DNA from: Tubiluchus corallicola
Lineage: Eukaryota; Priapulida; Priapulimorpha; Priapulimorphida; Tubiluchidae
Assembly: GCA_030141605.1 (NCBI GenBank)
Contig: JAQGDQ010000008.1
Location: forward strand, 634,501-694,500
Direction of reading: 5' to 3'
DNA: 60,000 nt
This document shows, piece after piece, positions 22,301-34,429 of this stretch (within the stretch, counting starts at the first letter, position 1; each line of letters begins with the position of its first letter). The notes beneath the pieces are model-generated. The model was not told the DNA's origin. It searched no databases and saw nothing but the letters and a program-made list of their open reading frames with translations. The position numbers were made by a program, and so were the translations under genes.

Positions 22301-25300
22301 AAAGGTTACTTGTTCTTCCATTTGCTTTTTGAAAATTTTCAGTTTTGCATCACATGCTTCCTTGGCAGCTTGCTCTTTGGATACCTTCAGCTCCACCTCT
22401 GCTATTTCATGTTCCAACGAAGATATCTTCATCTTCAATGATTCGTTCACTTGTTCAATGGCTGAAGTTTTTTCCTCATCTTCATTGTGCTGTGTTTCCA
22501 TTTCCTCAAGCTGAGACTGCATCATCGAACAGGCAGACTTGAGCATCTTTATATGAGAATCCTGACTTTGAGAAATGTGCTTTCGTTCAGCAAGTTCCGA
22601 CTTGATGGTCTCAATTTCTGCACAAAGTTTGCTGTTTTCTTCTGTTTTTTGATAGAACTTCTGTTGTACACTCTGTAAATTGTGTTCTATTTCTTCTAAT
22701 TTCAAAGTTACAGTTTTTAACTTGTGCTTTAAATCTTTCACAGTTTCTTCAGAATACTCAGACCTTTCTGCATTTGACTGCAACTTTGCACTCAGATCCT
22801 CAATAATTGAAACATAATGTTCAGCCTCTCTTTGTGCTTCTAGCATTTGTTTTTTATTCCAGTCATGCCTTTCAATCACAACAATCTCATTTTGTTTCAA
22901 ACTGGCAACCTCTGAGGTCAACACATCCACTTCTTTTCTTGCCATTTCTAATTGCAATTTTAGTTGCTCATTGGCATCATCTGGCACCATTTCTCGCTTC
23001 TCTCCTGTAACTGTCCAAGCCTTTTCCAATTTGTCGATCTTCACTTGCAAATAACTGTTTTCCTGTTGCACATCAGAATGCTTTTCTTCAAGCGACTTGT
23101 ACTCACTGCACTGTTGGTTGTCATCAAGGTCGTCAATGCTAATAACGGATTCTTTTGCTTGGCACATCAGGTCTGTCTGCTCAAAAGTGTCATCTTCACC
23201 TCCTGCTCCTGCCTTCTTTTCTTGCTCCAAAGATTCTAACTTGACAAAACTATCAGTCAGCTGATTCGTAGATGAAAGTGTTCCTTTTGCATTTAGCATT
23301 TGAGGCAAAGATATAGCTTTATTACCCTGATGTGTTGTTACTTTCTGCAGTTTGAGTTCAAGTTGCGCTGTTTTTTCAGTAAGTTTTTCAACTAGAATTT
23401 CTTTGTCTTCTAGTTGCTGTGTAACTTTACAGAAACGAGATTCACGACGATCAGCTCCTCGCAATTCACGTTCTAAACTTTTTATTCTTTCCTCGTATTT
23501 TTCTAGTTCGTCAATTTTTTTATTTTCCTCCTGCATTTTTACAAGTTTGTTCTTCAAGTCGGCATTCTCTTTTTCAACATCTTTCAATTTTCTTTCTGCA
23601 TGTGCAGCATTACTTTCAAGCTCTTCATATCGTTCCTTAAGGCTTGCTATTTCACTCTTCAGAAGCACTTCTGACCGTGTAAGCTGGTTTATATGATCCT
23701 GCAATTCTTTCACTCTGGCTTGATTTTTCTCTCTTAAATCTTCAAATTTCTTCTCAATGTCTGTAACACTAGACATCTGATTTCCCAGCGCCTTACCTGA
23801 CTGTTCTTTTGACTCCTTCACACTCTTCTTTAGGTATTTAACAGCTTTCTGACTATCTGCTAACTGATCTTCTAGCTTTTTTACACGTTTAATTAAGTTA
23901 TCACTGTGTTGTTCCATGATATTCACAGTTTGTTTCCATTCTTCTAACTCCATACTATTCTCCTTTCTGGCCTCTTCGACAGCTGCATTATTTTTCTCGC
24001 GTATTTCTTGCAGAAGTTTTGATGCCCTTTCCTCCATCCAGGTTTTGTCTGCCATAAATGTGTCCAATTTCCGCTTAAGGGTAGCATTTGTGTTGATGAA
24101 CATCGTCATATCCTTTTCCAGTGCAATATTGAGTGCTTCTGTTTTATTTAAAGCATCATTCTTTTCTCTGAGTTGTTGTGTCAGTTTGTCAACCTTCTCT
24201 TTTAATGCTGCCTCTGACATTTCAAAAGAATTGATCTTTTGTAGGGCTTTCTGTAATTCAGCATTTTTCAAAGAAATCTTTTCTTTCATTGCTTTAGAGT
24301 TTGGTGATTCAAAGCTTTCAGCTAGGGTGGATAAATGTTTGCAACTGTTATCAGTCTGTACATTTTTAGTAAATGTGAAGCCAACAAATGGCAAGTGTTT
24401 GCCAGAGAAATCCTTCTGTGTCCTAAAATCATCTACGAAAAGTTTTGGCGGCTCCTTTTCAAATTCTTCAAAATTTGACACATCATCTTGACTTGTTATG
24501 ACAGGCACAAAAGGCGGTACAGTTTCTCTCATTCTGCTGAAGTCTGTTTTGAGAAAAAACTGATGCTTACAGAGAGCTTCATAGCCGATGCGTTTATTAG
24601 CATCCATTAGGAGGTTGCGCATCATGTCAACAGCCTCGGAGGAAATTTCAGTATCGTTTGGAAACAACAAATTCTGCTTGAAATTCATAATATTACTGTA
24701 CGTGACTGCAACATTATCATCAGAAAAAGGTGTCTTCCCATACAACATTTCATACGCAACGATCCCCACTGACCACCAGTCACACCCTTCACCATATATT
24801 CCTTTCCCATCTACACTGTTTAATGTAGTCAGCACTTCTGGAGCTACATAGTCAGGAGTTCCTACTGGCATTTTCGCTGTAACCAGTTTTGCCAGAGACA
24901 GTTTTGCTGCGGACCCAAAATCAGCAAGTTTAATGTGCCCAGTACGATCGATTAGAATATTATCAGGCTTGACATCCCTATGTACATAACCCATACTATG
25001 CAAACTATGAATAGCCAGCACCATCTCGGCCAAATAAAACCTTGCCATCTCTTCTTCAAAAATACCATCATGTCTGTCAAGAAGAGACAACAAATCACCA
25101 CCAGGGTGAAACTCCATGATCAGGTAGAGATTATGGGCATCCTGGAATGCATAATTAAGCTGCGTGATCCATGGGGAGTTTGACTTTGCCATTATGTCAC
25201 GTTCCTCCTCATAAAATATTACCTCTTTCTGGGTAAGAAGCTCTTCTTTACATAATTTCTTCATAGCATAGACATTGCCAGTTTGTTTTTCTCTGACAAC

Positions 25301-25614
25301 ATTCACTTCTCCAAAGTGTCCACGCCCGATGATATTTTTAACATCAAAGTCATCAATACTGACTCTCAACCTCTTCAGCTCTTGAACTGTAGGTCGAAAT
25401 TTGCGCACAAAATCTGCAACACTTGTCTTCAGTTTCATTATGTGTTCACTGCAGCACTCTTCATATAGAACACACAACGAATCGAGTAGACCTTCACGTG
25501 TAATCAGAGAATAACAAAGAGGACTAGACTCAGATGGCACTCTGGCACCAGTAAACACTTGGTTGAGCCTTGAGACTCGAATGCTGATTGGTTCATTCAG
25601 CGGTTCCATTTCGA
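19192..25614 (-). CDS. CIT: Citron Rho-interacting serine/threonine kinase
   Basis: AGC-family kinase of the midbody that binds Rho-GTP and supports late cytokinesis (family knowledge). CDS join of 19935-25609 and 19192-19390, 1,957 residues. Start is the ATG at 25609 (MEPLNEPISIRVSRLN); the in-frame ATG 10 codons up lies before a strong acceptor (TATTTTTTTCTAG), so it is intronic. Kinase: GRGHFGEV ~95-102, catalytic Lys 117, HRD 210-212, DFG Asp 230, GTPDYVAPEVL, hydrophobic motif FVGFTFT ~408; all catalytic residues present. Then a coiled coil ~430-1240, a polybasic KKKKGFFTKQKK stretch, a C1 zinc finger ~1343-1392 with the H-x12-C-x2-C pattern, a PH domain ~1425-1545 and a CNH domain ~1560-1875. 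No CRIB motif, which separates it from MRCK. Vertebrate CIT has dozens of exons; here there is one intron in the CDS and probably one in the 5' UTR. Confidence 0.98.
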
Positions 25615-26880
25615 CTAGAAAAAAATAGAATAAGTTCATTAATTATTAATAATATTAACTTTAAGGTTATCATTAAAAATGGAACGAATCTGTGATTAAT
25701 CAGTATATAGCTATTTTTGAAACTAAATTAGCTTGAAATGAAATTTGAAAAAGTTGTGCCACAGCTTGAATTGTGGACATTCTGCTGATCTGGTGGATGC
25801 CATAACTGCTAGACTACCACGTCCTAGTCAATCGTTATGCTGGCCAACCAGTTCAGCAATTTCTATACTGTTTACCCTAGCTGGAGTGATTCACATACTA
25901 AGGATTACAATAATTTTATTTTGTTTAATTCTTTCTGAGTCTCGAATTTTTCGTACTTGATATTATAAAATTAATGAGGTTCGTTAAAATCACCCTAATA
26001 TGAGTAACTGGCAACAGCATAGTTATGGCATCTGCCAGGGACATGAAAGATTCGCGAAAGGATCTTTGACGTTGGTCCCGACTTTTTCACACTTCACGTT
26101 TTTCGAGAAAGTTTGGTTTCAAAAATGTCTAATATTAATTATGTATTCCTTCCATCGGCATAAATTTATAACCCCCCCCCCCCCATCATTGAAATCTTGC
26201 AGAACTGTACTTGTGTAACTCATGACAACCAATACAAATTAATAATAATTATAATCATAATAATAGTAAGTGAAAAATTTTCTTAAGGAAGAAGCTACTG
26301 CAAACTTTTCAGTTTACCTATTAGAGTAGCTGCCATTTAATTTACAATGCTAATTCATAACTAAATCAATTTTAAAAAATGTAATATGGAAATGTGTAAA
26401 ATTTTTTGTACAATTATTATACCATTGCAGCTTTTACTGCCTATTAAATGGTTCAACCAAAATTTCAACATTTTGAACTATCGAAACACCCTGCAAAAGC
26501 TATTCTTAAATATGAATGTACAACATTTCTTTAAGGCTTAGAACAGATAAAACTAGAACACATTTGCTCCACAAACTAGGAATATTTATTGATCAAGCAA
26601 AATTTTTAGATTTACGTAAATTAGACTGCTTAGTTCCTTTAAGGACGTTCAACCAACGTTTTACTACATTATCTTCAGTTCTTTGTTGAAAAGTATATTG
26701 ATCGGGTCAGTGGTGTCACTGCTCTAGTAATGGCAATCTGCTATAGTAATCACGAGTTTGGAGAATTGGGGTAAAATATTCAGAAAATGCTGGAAGTAAT
26801 TTATAATGAAATTTGTAAATAAATATAATACAGTATGTTTCATATATTTCTTTAATTTTTCACCCTGTACCCAACAACAT
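25615..26880. other. CIT upstream region
   Basis: The CIT coding exon opens at a TTCTAG acceptor (25615-25616), so a leader exon should lie here or beyond. TTCGCGAA occurs near 26,050, recalling E2F-type sites of cell-cycle genes; one site is weak evidence. A pure C13 run sits at 26,172-26,184. No other gene seen. Confidence 0.4.
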
Positions 26881-27960
26881 GTTTATTCATTTATTATTAT
26901 TACACAGTAGGCACACTGAACATACATAATCATAGTGTGAAAATTGCACTTGAGTATGGCAAATTAGACTGAGGGAGACGTTGGCATGGCGATACTGCCA
27001 CATTTTGCCAGGAAAAAAAACAAACACAAAAACATTGGAGATAAAAAAGGGGGAAAGAAGAGGGATGGTAATGGAAAGGCAACGGATAATCAATGTTAAG
27101 CAATGTTACACGGACAAAGATGCACCCAATAACTAAAAGAAATTCCAATCGTAGATGCAAAGAAATGTGCTCCACTACATCCCATACAAAATGTAGCTGT
27201 TTGAAAGTTGACATACATTAGTATACTTGTTAATGCAATGCAGCTCAAAGCATCGTTATAAGCCCAATAGTTATGAGTAATAGCCTTGTCAGTAACACAC
27301 CATGGAATATCACTAACAATGCTATAAATTCCATGTTTTAATGAACGCCCAGCAAAAACGGAATGTAAAACTGGAGATCAAATTAAGTTTCTACTCTCTG
27401 TGTTATAATCGTGAACATCCTGCCCCTTGGAAACATTCAGGGTACCTAGTAAAATAATATGAAAGTAAAGAATTGCTGTAGTTAAAAAAGAACTTGAGTT
27501 TCCTCATCAGAAGTAAATCTGGTAATTTTAATAATTGAATTTCTTTGAAAAGTAGTTGTGTGTGTGCAAGATAAGGGACATGAGAGACAATTCTGACTGC
27601 TCTTTTCTGTAATTTAAACGATTATTGCCATAAATAAAACTTTGGCTCCAGTTTAACAACTGAAAATTTATATGTAACACGACCAACGTGTGATATAAAT
27701 GAGAATTACGCATTTTGGAATGACACTTTTAAGTTCATTCTTGACTCCAATGGAAAATGTTGTTTTAGTAGCAAAAGATGAAGAGAATGAATATGATCCA
27801 TCCCGAGAGTTTCATTTATAATTAAGCCTAGAAATGAAAAGGTGAAAATTTGTTCAATGTCACAATTATCAATTTTGATGAGGTGTATTACAGCTACATT
27901 GACTATGAAAAAGCATAAATTTATTCTTTTCCACAATGAAAGATAGCTCACTTACTTTTT
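26880..27960 (-). pseudogene. CR1/Jockey-type LINE fragment, 3' part of reverse transcriptase
   Basis: Minus-strand segments in changing frames match the end of a non-LTR reverse transcriptase: VEKNKFMLFHS, SFLGLIINETLG near 27,800-27,835, then QKRAVRIVSHVPYLAHTQLL and LLKLPDLLL (27,500-27,612). Stops and shifts interrupt it. The tail is AT-rich with TAATAATAATAAATGAATAAA at 26,880-26,905. 5'-truncated, as is common for LINEs. Confidence 0.8.
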
Positions 27961-28714
27961 CATTTATTAATAAGAAAAAGTTCAGAATTTATGCTATTTG
28001 ACATTATTGAAACAAAGGAGCCAAAAGAAGAGGCGACAAACAAAGGATGTCCTAGGCTACTTATATATTAGTTTTATGATCATAAGAATCTGTATGGATT
28101 ACCAGGATTTAAAAAATTTAAGCTGGAAAATTTTATTAGCAGTAACTGCCATACAAATTTAAAACTGTGCAGTAATCTTACAGTTTTGTGTAACATTTTG
28201 TAACTGTTGTAAAAACAAGACCAACATCAAATGGAGACATTTAAACTTTAAAGTCTTCCCATGTTTTTGACTCAGTCTTGACTATTTATTTCATTTCAAC
28301 AGATTTATTTGTACCTTTGTCTTGCTAAATAAGTACATTACAAAAAAACTTGGTAACTGAAACTAGAGACAGGGTGGCAAAGGTCTTTTGTACTTAATAC
28401 AAAAGCAATCAGTCAGATCAAATTTTCTAGATAAGGTTAAGTTACCAAAAATATATATCACAAAAGTTATGTTCAATTCAGCTGATTTACAGAAGTTTTA
28501 CTGACTTTGATGATTAGTTGCTTTCGTCAGCGAGTGAGCTCTATGAGCACTCACTTTTTTTTCTACGAGCAACCAAAAATCTATATGTAGGACTAACTCA
28601 AAGTTATCTATAGGACTAACTTACAATGACAAATTAGTGATCCTTTCAAACAAAGCGAGCAGTAAAGCAAGCAAGGAGTGCATCATATGTTATCTAGTTT
28701 TGGTTGATCACATA

Positions 28715-28835
28715 CAGTTTTTGAATTTTGAATTTATTTATTTGGAAACGCAAATGTACAATACATAGAAACAATGAGAAAAAATAAACGGTTAATAATG
28801 ATGTGATATAACAGCGTGCATATAATAAATGGCAA
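28715..28835 (-). mobile_element. LINE 3' tail relic
   Basis: Read on the minus strand it ends ...CAAATAAATAAATTCAAAAT, the AATTCAAA-style tail of many CR1-like LINEs, and resembles the tail near 39,060-39,085 on the other strand. No coding part is adjacent. Confidence 0.4.
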
Positions 28836-29439
28836 GAACCAGACATAAAAACTTGTTAGGTGCTTGCACTGTTGTAAACAAAGTGTTGTAAGAGCACTAT
28901 GACTTCAATTGTGCCAACACTCCCCCCTGTCACATTGGTTACATCCTACTTATGACGTAGGGATTACTACTTACTGTTAGCTTCTGCCCAATCTGGGTTT
29001 CCCAGTTGGAATCAGCTGTAATGTTACCACCTTAAGCTGATGAGTCTATTGCTATGAAACTTCTTTACTGTTTTAAATAAAATAGTTTATTTTGGCTAAA
29101 TTTGTTCAGTTCCACTGTTTCCTGTTAGTAGCCTTACATTTTCGCACCAAGACCTTTCGTCTGGACTTGCGGCACATTGCTTGTGGACAGTGTTCTTGTT
29201 TTTTCTGTTGTGCAACATTACATCTCTGATTAACTATTTGGACACGGCTCTTCTATGCAGCAATTCTGTATCTGATGTTCTTAATTTTGAGTTGTGATCA
29301 TCAGCGCCGTCTTGTCTTCTGGACAGTGGTTTAACGCAAGTACTATTTGGACACTTTTAGCACGTTTACCCTGTTTCCTTTTTCGATTTTCGGCCTCATT
29401 TCTGCCTTTCCTACTAAAACATTGGTAGTTGGCGTTGTA

Positions 29440-30484
29440 ATGGAGGGAGAAAATGGGCAGCAGCAGCCTGTAGGACCACAAACCATTCATAAAGTCACAG
29501 CAGTACTCAGAAATCAAGATCACAATATTCAGCAAGTTGCAGACACATTAACTCATTCAATTGGAAGATTTAATCACTCTGGATTTGGGCATCCAAATTA
29601 ATAGCTTGGAGGGCTTATTTAATGTCACTGAACAATTAAAAGATAAACCAAAATTTTCAGGCAAGGCAGCCACATCTGCAGATGTTAGAAAGTACATTGA
29701 CAAACTAGAACGAGTTGTGAACTTAGACTTGTCTGTCACAGATGCAGATGCAGCACTCAAAAATTTACTGTTTAAATCAGTTAAAGGGGAAGCCGCATGT
29801 TTTCTTAAGAACAAAAAAGATTAAATGCGCCAATATGCTTCACTAGCAGGAAACAAATTTAGCACACATTGCATCGTCAAAATTATGACAAAAAAACTGA
29901 AGTTGTAACGAGTTTTACAGACAGGTTAAGTAGGCTGGCTCATCGAGCATATTCCCAGAGAGAAATTGATCAACCTTATTTCAAGAGACTTTACTCAGAC
30001 ATTTTTGTCACAGATTTGTCTCCAATACTATTAGTAAAAGTCTTATTCGACACCCGTCAAAGAATTTAGAAGCAGCTATTGAAACTGCTCAATGTGATCA
30101 GGCAGCAGACGATATCTATAAAACAGTTAGAGCCCAATTGTCGCCCCCTAAACCGATGGAGCTAGGGTAGACAGTGGAGGTAGGTACAACATGTGAAAAT
30201 GCGGCCTCCCATGTAACCAATCAGTTACATGACACCGTACAATATGACTAAAACTATAAAAGAGTTAGTTTAAGAGGTGCGGTCCCAACCTTTAAAATCC
30301 AACAGTGCCCCTACAAGCCCTGTATCACAACCACAAAGGTCAACTAATCGACCATACTCCCAGAGAACTGGTTCGTTTCGGGGCCACAGAAACTCTTTTG
30401 GTAACAGAGGGTTTGGTCCTCTTAATTTTGTCAGAGACCATACTATGGACTTCAAAGCAGAGCACAATTCCGGCCTGAAACTTT
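29440..30484 (+). pseudogene. Degraded Gag-like region of the LTR element
   Basis: Opens with MEGENGQQQPVG at 29,440, then changes frame to a capsid-like segment (KFSGK..., YIDKLERVV, GEAACFL), then another (VTSFTDRLSRLAHRAY). At least two frame changes and a stop at 29,822. A CxxCG remnant near 30,552-30,565 may be a decayed zinc knuckle. Structural protein of the element; not functional. Confidence 0.65.
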
Positions 30485-30689
30485 AGACCACAAAATTTTC
30501 ACACTTTTCTTCAGAATTCTCATCCAAGTGCCTGCGTGAATTTTTCAAGTTGTGCTAATTGCGGAAGGCAACAAAATAGTTCTCGTGGCACGCGACCTGC
30601 AGCTGGTTCAGTGCGTAATGACCAGCAATCGGTAAACTAAATCGGGCTGTGCCAAAGCAGGACCCAGTACAGCCTGAACTTAAGCAGCC

Positions 30690-31020
30690 CAAATGTGTAA
30701 ATATGCGTATATAAATGATTATGAACTTATTAATCAGCCTTTGGTAAATGTCAAAATTGCTAATGTACCATGTGCATCTCTATTAGATTCTGGGTTTGGT
30801 GTCAGTTTTTGCCTGTTAAAATTTGGGAGAAATTACAAGAACAACAACGTAAATTATCTCAACCCCATAGTAAACTAAAACTAACTTCAGCTTTGGGTCA
30901 TACTGTAGAAGTAAGGCCAATGTAAATTACCAATTGAAATAGGCTCAAAAAATGTCCGATGTTTCCTTTTATATTTCTGCACAGTTATCTCGACATGCAA
31001 TTTTAGGCTGTGACTTTTAC
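30690..31020 (+). pseudogene. Aspartic protease remnant of the LTR element
   Basis: Contains LLDSGFGVSF in the place of the usual D-S/T-G active site and, after frame changes, AILGCDFYAH, the motif that closes retroviral-type proteases. Frameshifts and stops between the two make it inactive. Confidence 0.6.
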
Positions 31021-32220
31021 GCTCACAGATGGCTCCGCTATTAAAGTTTGGCATAAAAAATCAAATGAAGCCAAAACTTTTTTTATACGTGCAAAACACA
31101 ATTGTCAAATTCCAACTAGTAAAGTTACTGCATACACTGGGGTTATGAAAGGAAAGAATCTGCCACAAGGCAAATCTGTGTGAAAAGAAGACAGGGAAGT
31201 AATACCATTTTATAAACGACACAAAACCTTATCTCCAGTAGCTAGCCACATTAAAATACAAGCCAAACAGAATACACGCATACTGATTTCAAACACTGGT
31301 TCTAACCCTAGAACAATTAATAAAGGGAGTGTTGGCAAAATTGATGCCACAGTACTCTTACGCTCCTCCATCCTTACGAAAGAAAGTATGAAGTACTTTC
31401 ATCACTGTTAACTCTGATAAGGAGCTTGCGCTGTTGTAAACAAGCAGTGTTGCTCACGATTATTTATCTGGCTAATACCAATGCTGCGGCAATGGCACTG
31501 ACGAACTTGGTAGTTTTGGTTCTACACAAATAAATTCAATTTGTTTGTACTCAATTTATAAATATACTATTTTTGTTTATTTTTAATCGTAATAATTGAG
31601 CACTTTACTAAGTAATTTTTAACTATACCTATAAGGCTATATACCTAATTTAACTTAGCAGGACAAAACAATCAAATATTCTGCCTATACTGTAAAAATA
31701 AGCAATACGAATAACCGCGCCTAGATTCGTATTCAGATTAAATTTTATTTTCCCTTATATAATAATCAATTTAGTTACATATTTATAATAGCAAATTATG
31801 GAAATACCTATGTTACTACGTACAATGTAAAACTAGTAAGTAGTATAAATTCAAGGAAGGGTGGCGAAAAACTAAGGAGTTACTTAATAAATCATTGCGA
31901 CTGCGAATTCTAACACTAATCCTATAAACGCTGATTCTATTTCAAATAATGCACATTCACACAAAATTCGGAAAATTATTGAAAATTTAAAATAACTTCA
32001 GAGCAAACTTAAATAGCGCGCGTGTGTCTAACGCAAAATAATAAGAAAAGAGTCAGGTCATAGATACTGTTGTACGGCGCGGATACGTTGATTCCTCGGT
32101 GTCCTCTCTATCTGGTTAAATAGACACAAATGAATACCACCGTGGAAGACACAAGAAACCTATTCAACTTATTATGGCTATTATGGCTATTATTATTTTG
32201 GCTAAATTTCCAGCATGACA

Positions 32221-34350
32221 CCTCTCATTTTTCTTGTTTCCATTGCTATTTATCCAAATTTCACCAACTGCTTTGCTATTAGTTTTGTGGATTTTCTGAC
32301 TCAATGAGATTTGTAGTTGGTAGCACATTTCTTATCACCATACAATTGAATAGATGCTCTGTCGTATTTTCTTCTTTACTACATAGTGGGCACCATATAT
32401 TTCCTTTAAACTTACCTCTATAATTACATTTTAGTGGTAGCATATTAGATTATATCTCTAATACCCTTTTTGTCTGCCTGGGTTTATCATGCTCATAAGT
32501 GAACAACCTTAACTTAGTTTGTGAGTATAACTGGTGATGAGTTTAATAAATTTTCTTTTGTTTTCTTTGACATATTTCTTCCAGACCGATTTTTTAAGAG
32601 TCTTTATATGTCGAAACTGTATACCCATATCATATTTCTCACTTGTAACTTCTTCTGTCAAACTTCCTTCTATTTCTTTTTTCCACAAATTTAATTTCCA
32701 TCATTTTTCGTGCATTTCTGGACATAAGGATAATAGTTTTTGTAACATTTTCCTCTGATTTTTTTCCATCCTGCCCATTTCTACTTTTACTACTCGATTC
32801 CACGTTTCTGTGTTGTAAATCTCTCCAGGTATCACAGTTGACTCTAAGAGATTCAGATGTGTCTGCATTGCAAATCTAACAACTTTGTTTATATCACTCC
32901 AGCTTAAAACATTCCTCACCATGTCACCCGCGTTTTCTTCTCTTTTAGAAATATTTACATCTTTTTTCCATTCTCTTATATGTAATCCCCTAGATATTTA
33001 TACCATGTGGTTTCATCAATCTGTCCCTTTTTAACTCTTACCCCACCAGTTTGAGTAGCTTGGCTTCCTTTTTGTTTCCCATTCTTAGTATCTGTGATTT
33101 TCTTGTGCTAAAAGTCATTTTTTGTTCTTTCAAAAAACCGACAATTTTGCACCACATTATGTATTTGCTCATCATTGCCCATATTTGCAACGTCATCTAC
33201 ATATACTCTTGCATTTATTCTTAAGTTGGGTCTTACTGCAACCTCTAGACTCCTTCCAACACTGTTAACTCTGTCAGTTATTACACTACCCATTCTAGGA
33301 CCTTATACTGTTCCTTGATGCACTATTTCACCAAGTTCTAACCAGTTAGATTCTCCCACAGGTGTTTCTATTACTGCCCAACCTTTCTTATTAATTTTAT
33401 AAATGTGACAAAATTCGTCTGGTATCATACTTTTCATCACCATTTTCATCAAACAATCTCTTAGCCACCATTTATCACAACATTTCTCTACATCTAGGAA
33501 AACTGTTTCTAGCTCTTAGACTACAAATTTGTAATATTCAATTAACTGCTAAACTGTAAAGATATGGTCAGAAGCTCCTTTTTTCTCCTCCCACTGCACT
33601 GACTTTCTGTAATCTCATTTTCAAAAAATCTTTATTTCTTTTCAATGATATCCTTTCATATAGTTTCATCAGTGTATTTGTTAAAAATATTCCTCTTCTG
33701 TTGGTAATATCATGTCTGTCAACCCCTCTTTTTTATTGACTTTATTTTCATTTGTTTCCACTGATCAGCAATTTCAAATTCCTTAGCTTGGTTCAACATT
33801 CTTGCTATGCTTTCTTTTAAACCTTTGCCTGCATATATTATCATTTCATTGATCCATCCCTGAAGGTCACCCGCCTTTCATTTTTTTAAATCTCTAAATA
33901 CTTCACCCACGTCTTCTATGCTTATTTCCCTTATTTTTCTCTTTTTACTTATCTTTATAATTTGGTTGAAGATTTTATTGACTTTTTCTTCTACTTCAGA
34001 TTCTGCTTCCTCTATTGCAAGTGTTTCTTCATAATATTTGATATACTTCTCTTTAATTTGTTCACTGTCACTGATCACCCTGCCATTGTTTTCTTCAGTT
34101 ACACATCTTTCCTCTTCTTTTTCTTCTAAACCCTCAGAAAAGTTTAGATCTCATGATTCCTTCCACACGCATAAGCATTCTACTGTTTTTTTCATTCTTT
34201 GCTTGATCATTTTCTCTTGGTCCACAATATGTTCAGTATCCCTGTATTTCTCCCACAATAAATTACTTCTAAGATGGCATAGCTGGATTTTGAATTGCGT
34301 TTGTACTGTTAGAGTGCTGTATGTAAATCCATCATTACACTGTCATTATT
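32221..34350 (-). pseudogene. Non-LTR retrotransposon: linker, reverse transcriptase and C-terminal zinc knuckle
   Basis: Minus-strand order matches LINE ORF2: ISDSEQIKEKYIKYYEETL linker, DLQGWINEM..., NRRGIFLTN and KLYERISLKR, DHIFT, FLDVEK, the catalytic YVDD at 33,192-33,203 (pseudo F/YxDD), an ETWN...MGRMEKNQRKMLQ thumb segment, and a zinc knuckle CPLC-x5-T-x-EH-x3-C at 32,343-32,398. Several stops and frameshifts make it a pseudogene. The LTR element ends at the same position where this fragment ends. Confidence 0.85.
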
Positions 34351-34429
34351 AGGTATGAAGCGAGCACATTCATGAAAACCACATATTTTCCCACAAATTG
34401 TCAATTAAGAATGTAAACTTTATTATAGG

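Larger units (their letters stand above)
28854..32220 (+). mobile_element. Ty3/gypsy-like LTR retrotransposon, internally deleted and decayed
   Basis: Candidate LTRs at 28,854-29,138 and 31,415-32,220. Both open with TG and share GCTTGCRCTGTTGTAAACAA, and near their ends share TTATTTTGGCTAAATTT; the middles do not match. Between them lie gag-like segments (29,440-30,480) and a retroviral-type aspartic protease (30,690-31,020), then a short linker-like stretch. Reverse transcriptase, RNase H and integrase are absent, so the element is dead. Superfamily is inferred from the gag/protease order. Confidence 0.65.

Noticed and set aside
20421-24491. Many plus-strand ORFs up to 191 codons
   Set aside because: Antisense shadows of the citron coding exon.
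25610-25639. Ten extra residues at the start of the citron frame
   Set aside because: They precede a strong acceptor (TTTTTTTCTAG), so they are intronic; the ATG at 25,609 fits family similarity.
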